Assembly: GCA_902729315.2 (NCBI GenBank)
Contig: LR746266.1
Span: 5,021,259 to 5,085,258, forward strand
DNA length: 64,000 nucleotides
DNA from: Spirodela intermedia
Taxonomy: Eukaryota > Streptophyta > Magnoliopsida > Alismatales > Araceae
Direction: 5' to 3'
In this document: piece by piece, positions 37,117-48,617 of the stretch
Layout of the letters: each line of letters opens with the position of its first letter
How positions within the stretch are numbered: position 1 is the first letter of the stretch
Notes under the pieces: model-generated
Told to the model about the DNA's origin: nothing
Database searches by the model: none
The model's input: only the letters and a program-made list of their open reading frames with translations
Translations under genes and position numbers: made by a program

Positions 37117-39121
37117 ATGCACCTCTCACCTCCGTGGAAGGACCACGGGTTGGGGAGGTTTGGCAGTTCCATAAAGCAAGGGCTAATTATCAATGGTAGG
37201 GTAGACGAGTGGACCTGAGGCTAAGAGAGACGGGCTCAGCCAGTCGAAGTAGTGCATGGGAGGAGGAGGATGACCCCTAAGACTTCGCAATATCGTTCGT
37301 CGATATATGCTAATATTTCATGTGATCATCAGACTTTGAGGTTATCCTTCTCATTTCTCCAAAAGTGTCTAACCTCACGGCCGCAGACATGCTATAAATG
37401 CTAGTCGTATGTTTCTGTTCATCTCCTAGTATGCAATATTAATTATACAACGATAATCATCTGAAATGGTTTGGAGACGGAAGATAGTGGGGTATGGGGG
37501 GTGTGTGTCATAACGAGATTGGGCAAGCATAGGTGCCTATCTCCCGATCGAATCTGTGCCGTCAAGGTTGGAGCATGCAGTTGACTGCCTGATGGGACGA
37601 CGACGACCTGAGATTGACGATCTTCCAGTGGTGCTCCAGCTGGAGAATCAATGGCTATCGTCAATCCTCTCGGAGTTCAATTATTGGGGATAGGGCGTGG
37701 AACACCACGGGGAGAAGAGAGTTGAGCTGTCTGGCTTTTCCCGCATGTGGCTGGTCCATGAGTGTGGGGGAGTTAAACACGCATGAATTGACTATCAGGA
37801 GTATCCGAAAATGGTTTTTTTTAAGTTCATCATACGCATTCGTATTCGCCGCCGCTAGTTACGAGGTGCATTAATTGAATTCAGATCAACGGGTTCTTTT
37901 CCAAACTGTTATTAGTCTACTGTCACCCTCACTCTCCATCACTCGCTGTCAAGAATATTTCCGTAATCTAAAGTAAAGATTTGCTTGCTCATATTGCCAC
38001 TATTGATTTGCTTTGACCTGCACAGTTTTATAATCTTAACATGGTCTTCGACTTGATAGTTGATCTTAAGCTACCTGGGTTATCTTGATATTTGCGGTGA
38101 TTAGTAAAATCAGTTGTGGTTATTAAGATGAGAATTCGCCATTAATTGACAACCAGTTTTGAGTTGGATTGCCAGCAGCTTTGATAAAGATATTATCCAA
38201 TAATGAGAACTTAGAGCTGATATTATCAAGGCCAAACTTGTCAAGGAGTAGATTTCTTGTCAAATTCGGAACTAATTTCTTCATTAGCACGCCCATGATC
38301 AGCTGAATTATGCATACCGCTTGAAGACAATAAGCAAATAACTTACCAAACAGAACGTGTGAGAAGAGACGGATGCTCCGGTTCGAGTCGTTCTTTTGTC
38401 TCCTAGTTTGACGCCTAGTTTGACGTCCCTGAATGGCCGCATTGTTGTCTAGCTCCTCTGTATGCTCGGGTCGTCGTCTTGGTTCGCCCTTTTCACACGG
38501 CAGACGAAGAGCGAGGACATCTTTCTTCTGACGCCAGCCGACCACCTCTAGAAGAAGACAACGATCGTATTGATTCTTCGTTGAATTTTCAGCGCAACCT
38601 GTGCGATTATTATTGCCACCATGTCATTCTGTGGACAGTCTACGCTGGACGACCCTGGTTTACGTTTTTCATCTTCGCTAGTCTTCCCGTCTCATGCTGA
38701 TCATGGGCCTCTCCCTCCTCTTCTGTCCGCCGCACCAAATATTGCCGACGATTCGGGGAAAAGGACTTCGCCGGAAGATGTGGCCATTCGGGTGGCTCCG
38801 ACGAGCTCTTTCTGTCCTCAGCTACTCCCAGATTGTGGCTTTGCAGATGCTCCCTACCGACCGTCCATGAGAGTGATAGAGATAGAGGGAAAGACAGACA
38901 GAGATAGACGTTGTACAGGCTTCCGTCACTGAGGAATAGTGGCTCCATAGTAGTGGACCACGATAGCCCCGACTGATGACTCAATCTGCCTCCAGCTACT
39001 CTACAGGTTACATCCTAGCTAGGATACCATTGTCAGCGCCTTAAATGAAGCGCTACTCTCCTCCTACCCAGCACCAGGGCTCACTTTCAGTCTTCGGGCA
39101 GAGACGAGTAATACAGGAACA
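37117..39121. other. Spacer between the tandem transporter genes
   Basis: The spacer holds the 3' end of copy 1 and the promoter of copy 2. No degenerate third transporter copy was recognised. Open frames of up to 140 codons (about 38.1-38.5 kb, minus) show no motif. Confidence 0.45.
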
Positions 39122-40805
39122 ATGGAGGCTAAGGAGCTCGCTGCATCATCTCCCCAGAGCTCCACAGCGGCCATGGAGAGTCTTAAGAAGAGGGGAAGGA
39201 ACAAGTACGCCATCGCTTGTGCCGTGCTTGCTTCCATGACCTCGATCCTTCTGGGCTACGGTGAGGGCGAACTTGTCTACATTGAATATTGCTGGTTTGG
39301 GTTATTCTGACATGCTTCAATATTCTTCAGATATCGCGGTGATGAGTGGGGCTGCTCTTTTCATCAAGGAGGACCTAAAGATAGACGACACCAAGCTGGA
39401 GATTCTAGCGGGAATCATCAACCTCTACTCTCTCATCGGATCCTTCGCTGCGGGGAGAATATCCGATTGGATCGGGAGGCGCTGTACCATCCTCATCGCT
39501 GTCGTCATCTTCTTCGTCGGCGCGCTCCTGATGGGGCTGGCGCCCAATTACGCGTTGCTAATGGTCGGTAGGTTCGTCGCCGGGGTTGCCGTCGGGTTCG
39601 CCCTCGTCATAGCGCCTGTGTACACCGCCGAGGTCGCGCCGACCGAGGTCCGTGGGTTCCTCACCTCCTTCTCGGAGGTATTCATCAATACTGGAGTCAT
39701 GCTCGGGTACGTCTCCAACTTTGCTTTCGCCGGCCTCCCGAATCACCTCAACTGGCGGATGATGTTCTGCGCCGGCGCCGTTCCGCCGGTGTTCCTCGCC
39801 GCCGGGGTGATGGCCATGCCGGAGTCCCCCCGGTGGCTTGTCATGCAGGGCCGGCTCGGGGACGCTAAGCGGGTCCTCCACAAGACTTCGGACAGCCCAG
39901 AAGAGGTCGAACTCAGGCTGGCAGAGATCAAGGAGGCCGCGGGGATCCCCGCGAGTTGCACCGAGGACGTCGTCCCCGTCCCGAAACGAAGCCACGGAGA
40001 AGGAGTCTGGAGGGAGCTGCTGATAACGCCGACGCCGACCATCCGTCGGATTGTTCTCGCCGCACTCGGATTGCAGTTTTTCCAGCAGGCCTCCGGGATA
40101 GACTCGGTGGTGCTGTACAGCCCTCGCGTGTTCGAGAAAGCCGGCATCAAGACGAAGACGAACACGCTGGGCGTGACGGTGGCGGTGGGAGTGACCAAGG
40201 CCTCCTTCATCCTCGTCGCGACCTTCCTTCTCGACCGCGTGGGCCGGCGGCCATTGCTGCTGACTAGCGCCGGCGGCATGATCATCTCCCTGCTTTTATT
40301 GGGACTGGGGCTGAAAGTGATCGATCACCACCCGGGCGAGCACCTCATCTGGGCTGTCGCGCTTTCCATCGCCACTGTCCTCTCATTTGTCGCGTTCTTC
40401 TCCATCGGGCTGGGCCCGATCGCGTGGGTGTACTGCTCCGAGATCTTCCCGCTGAGGCTGCGGGCGCAGGGGAACAGCATGGGCGCCGCCATGAACCGGA
40501 CGATGAGCGGCGTCATCGCCATGACCTTCTTGTCTCTATCCAAAGCCATCACCACCGGGGGGGCCTTCCTCCTCTACGCCGGGATTGCCATTGCCGGCTG
40601 GGTCTTCTTCTTCTTCTTCCTCCCGGAGACCCGATGGAAGACTCTAGAGGAGGTGGAGCTGCTCTTCGCCCGGAAGGAAGACGCGAACGTGCCTCGGGAC
40701 ACTGCAGACGGTCAACTTGGTAAACGCAGAACCAAAGCGGAGCCCTTGGAAGACGATCATATCGTGACGCAGGCAAGGATACTCCACCCGAGCAACACAA
40801 GCTGA
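39122..40805 (+). CDS. Polyol/monosaccharide H+ symporter (PLT type), copy 2
   Basis: Two coding exons (39122-39260, 39331-40805) join in frame to 537 residues. The layout matches copy 1: an intron in helix 1 after GY, then DIAVMSGA, DWIGRR, PESPRWLVMQGRLGDAKR, QQASGID, DRVGRRPLL and PETRWK. Twelve helices are expected at the plasma membrane. It differs from copy 1 in its N-terminus, the central cytosolic loop, and a C-terminal tail that is longer and basic (GKRRTKAEPLEDD). PETRWK has Trp where copy 1 has Gly in PETRGK. The strong but incomplete similarity suggests an older duplication with possible divergence in substrate or expression. A (TC)n run follows the gene at about 40888-40916. Confidence 0.94.
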
Positions 40806-40884
40806 TTGATCCTTCCGACCCACATCTGAGTCAAGAAGATGGGTAGAGGGAGACATAGCGGATCGATCGACAGACCCATTGATA

Positions 40885-40919
<35 letters not shown>

Positions 40920-41484
40920 ACATATAGATATATATATGCATGTATGTATGTGTGTGTATATATGCATATATCTCAGAAATTTCAGAGAAAACAAGCCACT
41001 GTGAACTCGTGTAAAATAAAAAAATGCGGTTTTTATTCTGCACCATGGAACATGCCCGTACTCTTCTAAATTCAGTTGAGCCAACATAATCGATTAGTGA
41101 TAACCCAACCAGATTTTATATTTCCATAGGATTTTAGCACATGAAACATAATATTTTCCATGCTATACGGCATGTTAGGATCTAGTTTAATCACTTTTCC
41201 CTTGGAATTAAATAATTCCGAAATCTCATGTTCGGATCTAGAGAGAGAAAATGACCGACTCGCAGGCGAACCTGCTCTTCCAATAGATCGAGACCATCTC
41301 GTCCCAGGCCCAATAGAATGTTTGCCGTGCCACAAAGATAACACTAGTCTAATACATGCGGCTTTGAAAATCTTAGTGAGCTGTGACTTCTCCTGAGGCC
41401 TCTCTTACCAAGAATCGCCGTTCAATTATTTTGCATTAATGCACACTTTCTACTATAAAGAATAAGATAATTTTGCTATGTTTC

Positions 41485-41520
<36 letters not shown>

Positions 41521-42804
41521 CGGTGATGATCATCATCATCACCAGTGAATTTAATCCTGAATACCAAATTGCCAGTTGTGACGACAAACGCAAATGCAGT
41601 GAGAACTAATCTAGATGATGGAATATGTCTGTGGGCTTCTCAAGTAGGCATCTCAGAACAGATAAACCATATAAAACTAAGATATGTTCAACGAGGCAGA
41701 TAAATACCTAGAAAAAAACTCAACACAAAGCAGCATGTTTCCCTATATAAATATTATTAATAATTGGCTTTTTAGCTCATATATATTGAAGCAAGGTGGT
41801 CGCAGAATGACATGAGATGAGAGCAACTAGAACATGCCTATCTCAGATTTTGATATATCTGAGATAGAACACCATATGACCATAGTTTTCCCTTTTTTTC
41901 ATTGAAACCGCATGGAAGAATAATAAAGAATGTTCTGCTGCTCTGATTTCATATACGTGATGAAAATGACTCTTTCTAGAAACTAACTACTAAACCTGCG
42001 AAATGGGCGTTGATTGGATTTACCTCAATGTAAGAGAAACACAGATCACATAATTTAAGGGCATATTATCCCACCGGCCAATCAGTGCCAAGGCTTATAT
42101 GTTAAACCATGAAAGACATCATTCATATCTGTCCATTCGTAGTTAGTAGGCCTGGGAGCATCTTAAATACCGATAATTTCACCTTAAATAGACGCGTGTG
42201 GTGGGTTACGTGTGTCCATCATCTCTGTAAAGAGAAGAAGCCTGTACTGTATCTGGTTTCAGGTGACAACAAAACAATGATCTCAGAGTGCTTACTGATA
42301 TGCAAAGGGCAATGAATCAGATATATCTTTTGATCGTGCAAACATTTAATAAGAAACTATTGCTCGTATGCAACGTCATTACAGAAAACAGAAAATACAA
42401 ATCAGCCAACTAATGGGCTACTGACTCTACATAATTGCCTCTGAAGATCATCAGGCCAGGTGTGAGATAGAAAACCCAGAAAATCACTTGTACATAGATA
42501 TATAAATTCCATTTTATTATATACTCATAAACGCAGATAGTTCTGACCTCATTTCTTTGTCATGTGCAAATAGGATGACCACGCATCTTAGAATAGCACA
42601 GAGATGGGCAATAATGCCTCAGCGAACTGAGAAGGTTCAAGATACGTGAAACTTTCAGAACCAGAATACCAAAAATGTTCTTTGAATGCTACAACGTCAG
42701 CTCTCTGGTATCGTAATATATGCTGCTTACTAAACAAAGCCTCGTAATTTTTGTGGTAATTTTTCGGAAATCTGACTAGGAATTTACCTTTGGTACTCAT
42801 GTTC
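40806..42804. other. Spacer between transporter copy 2 and the DUF1195-like gene
   Basis: The two genes converge here. The spacer contains (TC)n at 40888-40916, TA/TG-rich short repeats to about 40970, and a (CAT)n array at 41486-41520. No gene was seen. Confidence 0.5.
41486..41540. repeat. (CAT)n array followed by its inverse
   Basis: About 12 CAT/ATC units run into CGGTGATGATC and then ATC units again. The junction is a small inverted repeat (ATCATCA / TGATGAT) able to fold back. Confidence 0.85.
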
Positions 42805-44267
42805 TCACTTATCTGGTGATGACTTTGTCTTTGTCCCTCCAATATCCTGGTTATTCATTTCACCACTGACCTGAACAAAAGTAGAAGTATGAAGAAAAAT
42901 ATTGCTACAGGTTTCTATACATGCGAATATGGTCGATCCCTACAATAATACGAACAGAGGATTGATAAGAAGATACAAAACTCTGACTATTAAGTAGATG
43001 TAAAACTGTAAGTAAATAGGTTGCTACATTCCATTACATAAGGTCGGCAGAAAGGACTAAAGGCTGTTTGCTCTGTACTTTTCAAAGTTTAGCAAGAACT
43101 CAGGATAAAGACTCAGAAACTAGATAAACGATCCACCACCGTCAGCATGGTCATAAAAGACTCAGAAAGACAGGACAGGCCGAAAATAATCAAGCAGTAA
43201 ATGCACAAACACTCGTGACAGAGTACAAATTATAAGTAGAACATCAGAAACTGATAGGATGCTAGTAGCATGGGACACGACAACTATGTAATGAAATATT
43301 TTGACATATTTTAACCAGCCGTAACTTTTCGACGAAGATTATTGATATAGATATACGAGCACAGTTTTTTAATTTGTTCTGAGGTCGAAAACACCTTTCA
43401 CCGGCTTAGAATGTATGTAGGATGGGGAGGATTCAAAGTAGTCCTCTTCGATGACTGACAATAGTCATGACAACGTTACTTTGAGTCTAGGGAAAAGGGG
43501 AAGGGTGATTGAAGTTTCATAGTCATGAGGGAGATTCAGGAATATTCCATGGGATTTCTCTGACAATAAAGACGCAACAGATATTCTTCTGGAGGAACCC
43601 ACTTACCGTAGAATGTTGTCGAGGAGGAGGCTCTAGATCTACGATCCGGATGGACATCTTGGCAATCTCGGAAACGGCGGCTTCCCGCACTGCAGGTTCG
43701 CCGCTCGCTAGGTCCTCGTAAGCTGCCTCGAACGCCACCTGCCAGAAGCGCGGAAGCTGGATCCGTTGGCTGTGCGTGTACACGTCCCACATATGCCTCA
43801 CCACCTTCTCCCTCTCCTCCATCTCCTGTCCAACACAAGAAGTAGCGCCAGGATCTTCAGATTCCCGTGTGCCGGACGGGCAGAATGCAAGGCAGACAAC
43901 AAAACGAGGCACATACCAGGACGTCAAGGTCTTCATAGATCGGCACGTCGATGTCATCGGTAATATGGTTTAGGTTGCCGGCGGACCACTTGAGCGTGAC
44001 AGTGCCGGTGAACATCGACCAGAAGGCGAGGAGGATGATGGCTGCGAGCGCCCAGAACTTGTACCGCCCCCTTCCTAGGAAGCCGATGTCGCCGCCCCCG
44101 CCCGCGACGGACGACAGCAACAGATCCACGTCCTTCATCTCATCGGATCGAGGTGTCCTCCGCAGAGTATCAGAGGAGATCACCGAGACTGGACAATCGC
44201 TCCACTCGGATTCCCTGTCGCCGCCGCCGCTGGTGGTGGGGCAAGACGTCTCTCTCTGTCTGTTCAC
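42805..44267 (-). CDS. Plant-specific single-pass membrane protein, DUF1195-like
   Basis: Three coding exons (44267-43917, 43825-43607, 42870-42805), all phase 0, give 211 residues. Residues 1-65 are polar and low in order. One membrane helix follows (about 69-92, KFWALAAIILLAFWSMFTGT), then LKWSAGNLN, IYEDLDVLEMEEREKVVRHMW, and a charged region with FWQVAFEAAYEDL and AAVSEIAKMS. The block from the helix onward is what I recall of DUF1195 plant proteins of unknown function, some of which carry an unsupported label of sugar transporter. The last exon adds only 21 residues and was placed by its GTTCAG acceptor and in-frame stop. A start at an internal Met (residue 44) is also possible. Function is unknown. 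The gene is head to head with NUS1. Confidence 0.75.
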
Positions 44268-45803
44268 GTTGGTATCCTCCCGAAGGAGACAGCGAAAGGA
44301 GAATCAAAGGAATACAGCCGGACCCAGAAAGTCTCCACTTCTCTCATAACAAATACTAATATAATAGTAATGGTGATGATCGTGGCGTCGACAACCGCTA
44401 CACATCGGATCCTCATATAGGGTCTCGGTCCCTGATGGCCCGATTATCTTCAACCGCCTTAATGGGCTGATTCAGCCCATATATTGGGCAGCCAAAATTT
44501 GAACGGGCTTGGGCTTGAAAATAAGTCACGTCGGCCCGGATACCCAGCGGCCTCTTCCATTTCCATCCCCCTCCATTTTCCAATTCGACCCGATCCATTC
44601 GTTCGTAGAGCTATTTACTCGCTTCTGCTTTCTCCGTCTATGCCTATGCCTCCAGGGATTTATCTACTCCCCCCCCGGCGGCGCTGCTCTTCTCCCTCCT
44701 CCCTGCCGGCGGTCGATAATCCTCCCTCCGTTACCGAATTCCTCCACCGTGAAAACAAACGGCGGGAGGCGGTCGTCTCTAGCGCACAGGGAATGCAGTC
44801 CGAACGCGGGTTTCGTCCGACCAAACGCGTCCATGCTACAGTTCTTCGCCGCTGCTCGTGCTGCTTCCTGAATTGATGTGGTAGGGACTGCCCAAGTGGC
44901 TCTCCCTGCTCCGCTGGGCTCACGAAAAGGTGGCCAGCGCATTGCTCTGGGAGTATTCTTTGCGCGAGAAGCTTTTTCTCTCTAAATTCGCTCGTTCTCG
45001 GGGCTGTCTTTTAATCTGTATCGGGATATCAATTGGAAATCGGAGGAACGACTACATCGTCGTTGCAGAGAGGCAGACAATAGTGGCAATAGTGTGGCTC
45101 TACCTTTTGGCATCTCGTCAGGCCCCTGGCTCTATCGGGCATGCAAGGACTGCTCATTGTACGTGCCACTCCTTCCCCTTTCATGATAGTTTTCATTTTT
45201 GGTGCTAAAAATAGGTTTCTGGCTTGCTTTCTGGTTTTTGTAGGGATTTTCTCTTACCCATTCGTTCACCTTCTGGCTATTCGTTTCTCCTTTTTCTCCT
45301 TAACTGGTGATGGAAGGAAAATGAATAGCGGCTTGACGTACTGCACGCTTGCCTCCGAATCCAGTAGCTTGGGATTTGGTGGATGATGGTTATTGAGCAG
45401 TTGACGTAACTCAAGTTTTCATTAAGAACGCATCCCTCGTTACTTCGATCTTGATCCCGTATTTAACATATCAAATCTGTTTCTTGACGCAAAACCCTTG
45501 TCGACAGCCAAGCCATGGGTTGCTGGCAAGTTTTTATAATTGTCTCTGCGTGTCTCTTCGGTGAAAAAGCTTAGCGCTTCTCTGGGTAATGGGTAAAGTT
45601 GTAACCGTCTCATATAGTTGACATGAAATCCTTATTTTTTATACTATGATTCATCAGAACTGATGAATTAGTGCATAAAAAACACTTTATATTTTTTTCG
45701 AATCTCAATCTATATTTTATTTGAGTACCCAATCTTTCTTCCCACGTCGAAGCATGGGGGAAAGAGTGGGGACGGTGGTCAACAGTTGTTTGTTTTCGAT
45801 AAA
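44268..45803. other. Divergent spacer between DUF1195-like gene and NUS1
   Basis: The part near 44.5-45.3 kb is GC-rich to average and probably contains the NUS1 5' leader, perhaps with an intron. The part 45.4-45.8 kb is AT-rich. No separate gene is supported. Confidence 0.45.
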
Positions 45804-45814
45804 GCTAGGGTTTT
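45804..45814 (-). promoter_or_regulatory. Telo-box-like motif upstream of NUS1
   Basis: The minus strand reads AAAACCCTAGC, the telo-box core often found near start sites of plant housekeeping genes. It lies about 50 bp before the chosen NUS1 start codon. Confidence 0.45.
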
Positions 45815-45865
45815 GTTCCGGTATAGAGCTTTTTGTATGAATGGTTAGTTATTTTCTCTGGATAT

Positions 45866-48121
45866 ATGCAGAGGCTCCAAAGATCCATCGTATGGAGTTT
45901 GATGCTGGGCTTTTGCTTGCATCTACTTCATTTTTCCGTCCTCATGGTGCACTTTGGGGCGTATTTATTTCAGCTACTACACTATTTTCTCATCTCAAGT
46001 GGTATGCTTAAGAAGTACAGGGTTCTCCCGTTACATAAACTCCAATGTCTAGCCATTGTTGTAGACAGTGGAGAAGCTGTAGATACTTTGAGAATAAGAA
46101 ATCTCTTGCGCTGGTTGTCAAGTATCGGTGTAAAGAATGTCATCCTTTATGATATGGAAGGTAAGTCTCAACTCTGAACCCAGAATTGACTTCCCCTATA
46201 GACGAATACTCTTAGGGGTTGCATATTAGATTCTGTTCTTCTAAATAAGAAAAAGCTGGACTGCAAGCAATTCTGATGTCTGAAGTAAAGTTATTTTTTG
46301 TTCTTTCCCTCTTGTATTTTGACCAATAACGAGTTATATATCATGTTTCAGGTGTCTTGAAGAGATCTGAATCCAGTCTGAGGAGGTGGCTCGATTTAAC
46401 TTTGACTTTCTATGTAGGTTTTATATAAAAGCATCTACTTCTTCCACTTTTACATATGACATTCATCTGATTTGCATGGTGTTTCTACGTTCGGGGCAAT
46501 GATATGCAGGATTCGAGTCCACTACCTAATCAAGATAAGATGTCACTGGAATTTCTTTCGTACTCTGATGGGAAAGAAGCTATTGCGAAAGCAGCAAGTT
46601 TCCTATGCTCGAAATATTTGGAAGATAATAATCTGATGGGAGAAACCAGAGAGCCAGTCCTTTCAGAATCTGATATAGCTGAGGCTTTAAGAATAGTGGG
46701 TTAGTGTTCACCATGTTTCTTTTCCCTTCCGTTGCTGCCATTTTTATCCCTTTCACTTCACACGTTATCCATAAGGCTGAATTTCTTTAACTTATTGACT
46801 GAGTTTCTTGCCTCTGTAGGTTGTAGCGGGCCAGAACCTGAACTTCTTCTGGTGTTTTCACCAATAAGGTGTCACTTAGGATTTCCCGCATGGAGGATGC
46901 GATACACTGAAATTGTGTAGGTGTCTTCTTCTTTTATCCAAGTTAGGATCTGCTCCCTTCCCCAGAAAATATAAAAAAATGTGTAGAATATGCTCTGATT
47001 CTTCCTTTCCCTTGGAGTTGACAAGATCCATTGTGTTCATGAAAGACTGTCACTTCTGGTGAAAAGCAAAAACGGACAATTTATGTCGGTGAAGAGTGCC
47101 ATGAATTGTCCCCAAGCTCATTTATAAATGTACGAGATATGCATAAGCATCGATAGATTCATCCAAACAGAATTTCAACTTTTTCCTACTAATTTGTGGA
47201 ACCTGGAGTATTTAACTAATAACGTTTACCTTCTTTCAAATTAATATCATGTTTGTAGATAAATGTAAGTCTCCTTCGGAGTTTTACAATGTACATATTT
47301 ACTGAGAATAAGTTAAAGACAGCAGAAGATGGAAAAACTTGATGATAAAGTGAGGACGGACCCCTGTGGACTGCCATTTTTCTATTCGAGCTACTGGAAA
47401 ATTGTGGTGTGGGTAGGAGATTGGGTCTTCATAATGAGTTCTTTCCCTCTCTTCACCCACTGAGGAAGTCCGTTTAGGTATGAATGCGGCCAGTATTGGG
47501 CTTAGTCATCACTGTAGTGCGCTTATCATCTTCTGAACGAACAGTGTTACTCTCTGAACTACGGAAGACAGGCCTTGCTCTTTGTTCTGGATAAAGATTT
47601 GACTTCAAGTATTTTCATGGCCACATGTTGAGTTCTTTCATGTAAATGATTGAAGAAACGAAAGCATTCTCTGAATTACAGACGACAATGTTTTGCTGCT
47701 TCTTTTGGATAAAACTATGAAAATATTACTTTTCTGGTCATGTTTAGAGTTGTTTCATCAAACTGATTGTTCGGTCTGATCCCGTTGCAGACATATGGGT
47801 CCATTGAAGTCAATGAACTATGGGGCTGTCATAAAAGCGATCTATGATCTGTCAAAGAAACAACAGAACCATGGTATGCTCTTGAATTTGCCACCTGGGG
47901 TCTCTATTATCATATTGCCAACATAGTTTCTTGATGATTTCAGGGTTTTCCCATTTTGAATCTTGCTAGAACACCATTTTCTTAAATGGATTTATAATGT
48001 GGGCTTTTAAGATTGATCCTTCTTTGATGCCCGCCATCTTCTTGCTCCTATGCAGTCTCTAAATTTATTTACTGTTTCGTTTGCCCAACATTCTGAGATC
48101 TTTTTTCCCACAGGTTCATAA
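45866..48121 (+). CDS. NUS1/LEW1: Dehydrodolichyl diphosphate synthase complex subunit NUS1 (LEW1)
   Basis: Six coding exons (45866-46160, 46352-46413, 46510-46699, 46820-46916, 47791-47873, 48114-48121) join in frame to 244 residues. The N-terminal third has hydrophobic segments for ER anchoring and then LISSGMLKKYRVL. The cis-prenyltransferase-like fold follows: LQCLAIVVDS, LLRWLSSIGVKNVILYD, then PEPELLLVFSP and LGFPAWRMRYTEIVHMG. The family lacks the catalytic Asp/Arg set of true cis-prenyltransferases. It acts by pairing with the catalytic subunit to make dolichol for N-glycosylation. The Arabidopsis homologue is LEW1. The last coding exon holds only eight bases, ending the protein HGS. 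An in-frame ATG lies 11 codons upstream (45833). I chose 45866 because it matches the family's start. ATATGCAG there also resembles a splice acceptor, so a leader intron is possible. Confidence 0.92.
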
Positions 48122-48617
48122 AGGGGAAAACAAATCATGTACATCACAGGCTGGAGAAGAGAAGGCAGATGGAGGTGTAGCAGAAGGAAGTAAAGGATTT
48201 TTTTTCCACGTCTTGGTTACCGCTATGCAGATTTTAGGGTTTCTATTATTGTTTATGTACATGGAGGGGAGGAAAGAACGTGTCTATTGTTACATAGAGA
48301 TATATTTGTTTACCCAATCATAATGAAGAACGTCTCTGGTTTCTCTGCTTTTCACCAAATTCTACAGAAAATCTCTTCTTTTTAGCCACAAGCAACGGAC
48401 CCAGCTCAAGCCCGGGGAAAGAAATTCAGAAGTGAAGCGAAGAATAACCTGCCAGGAACACTGGCTTGGGTTCCCAGCGCAGAAGAAGAGATCATAATCC
48501 GGAGATATTTACCCAGAAAACAGCAGCTAGTTACATCAGCCTCTAAGATTTCAAACATCTAGTGATTCATTGCAGGCTTCCTCAACATTAATGCCAGGCA
48601 GCTCAATGCCCACATGC
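48122..48617. other. Convergent 3' flanks of NUS1 and PTF2
   Basis: This short spacer contains both 3' untranslated regions. An open frame continuing through the NUS1 3' flank to about 48323 encodes a hydrophobic stretch, but it lies after the NUS1 stop and has no support as a gene. Confidence 0.5.

Noticed and set aside
38385-38405. GGTTCGAGTC resembling a tRNA B box
   Set aside because: No A box at the right distance and no cloverleaf arms around it. The similar GGTTCGACC at about 21893 fails in the same way.
48081-48323. Open frame with a membrane-like segment after NUS1
   Set aside because: It begins in the last NUS1 intron and runs in the 3' untranslated region. The NUS1 frame itself stops at 48121.
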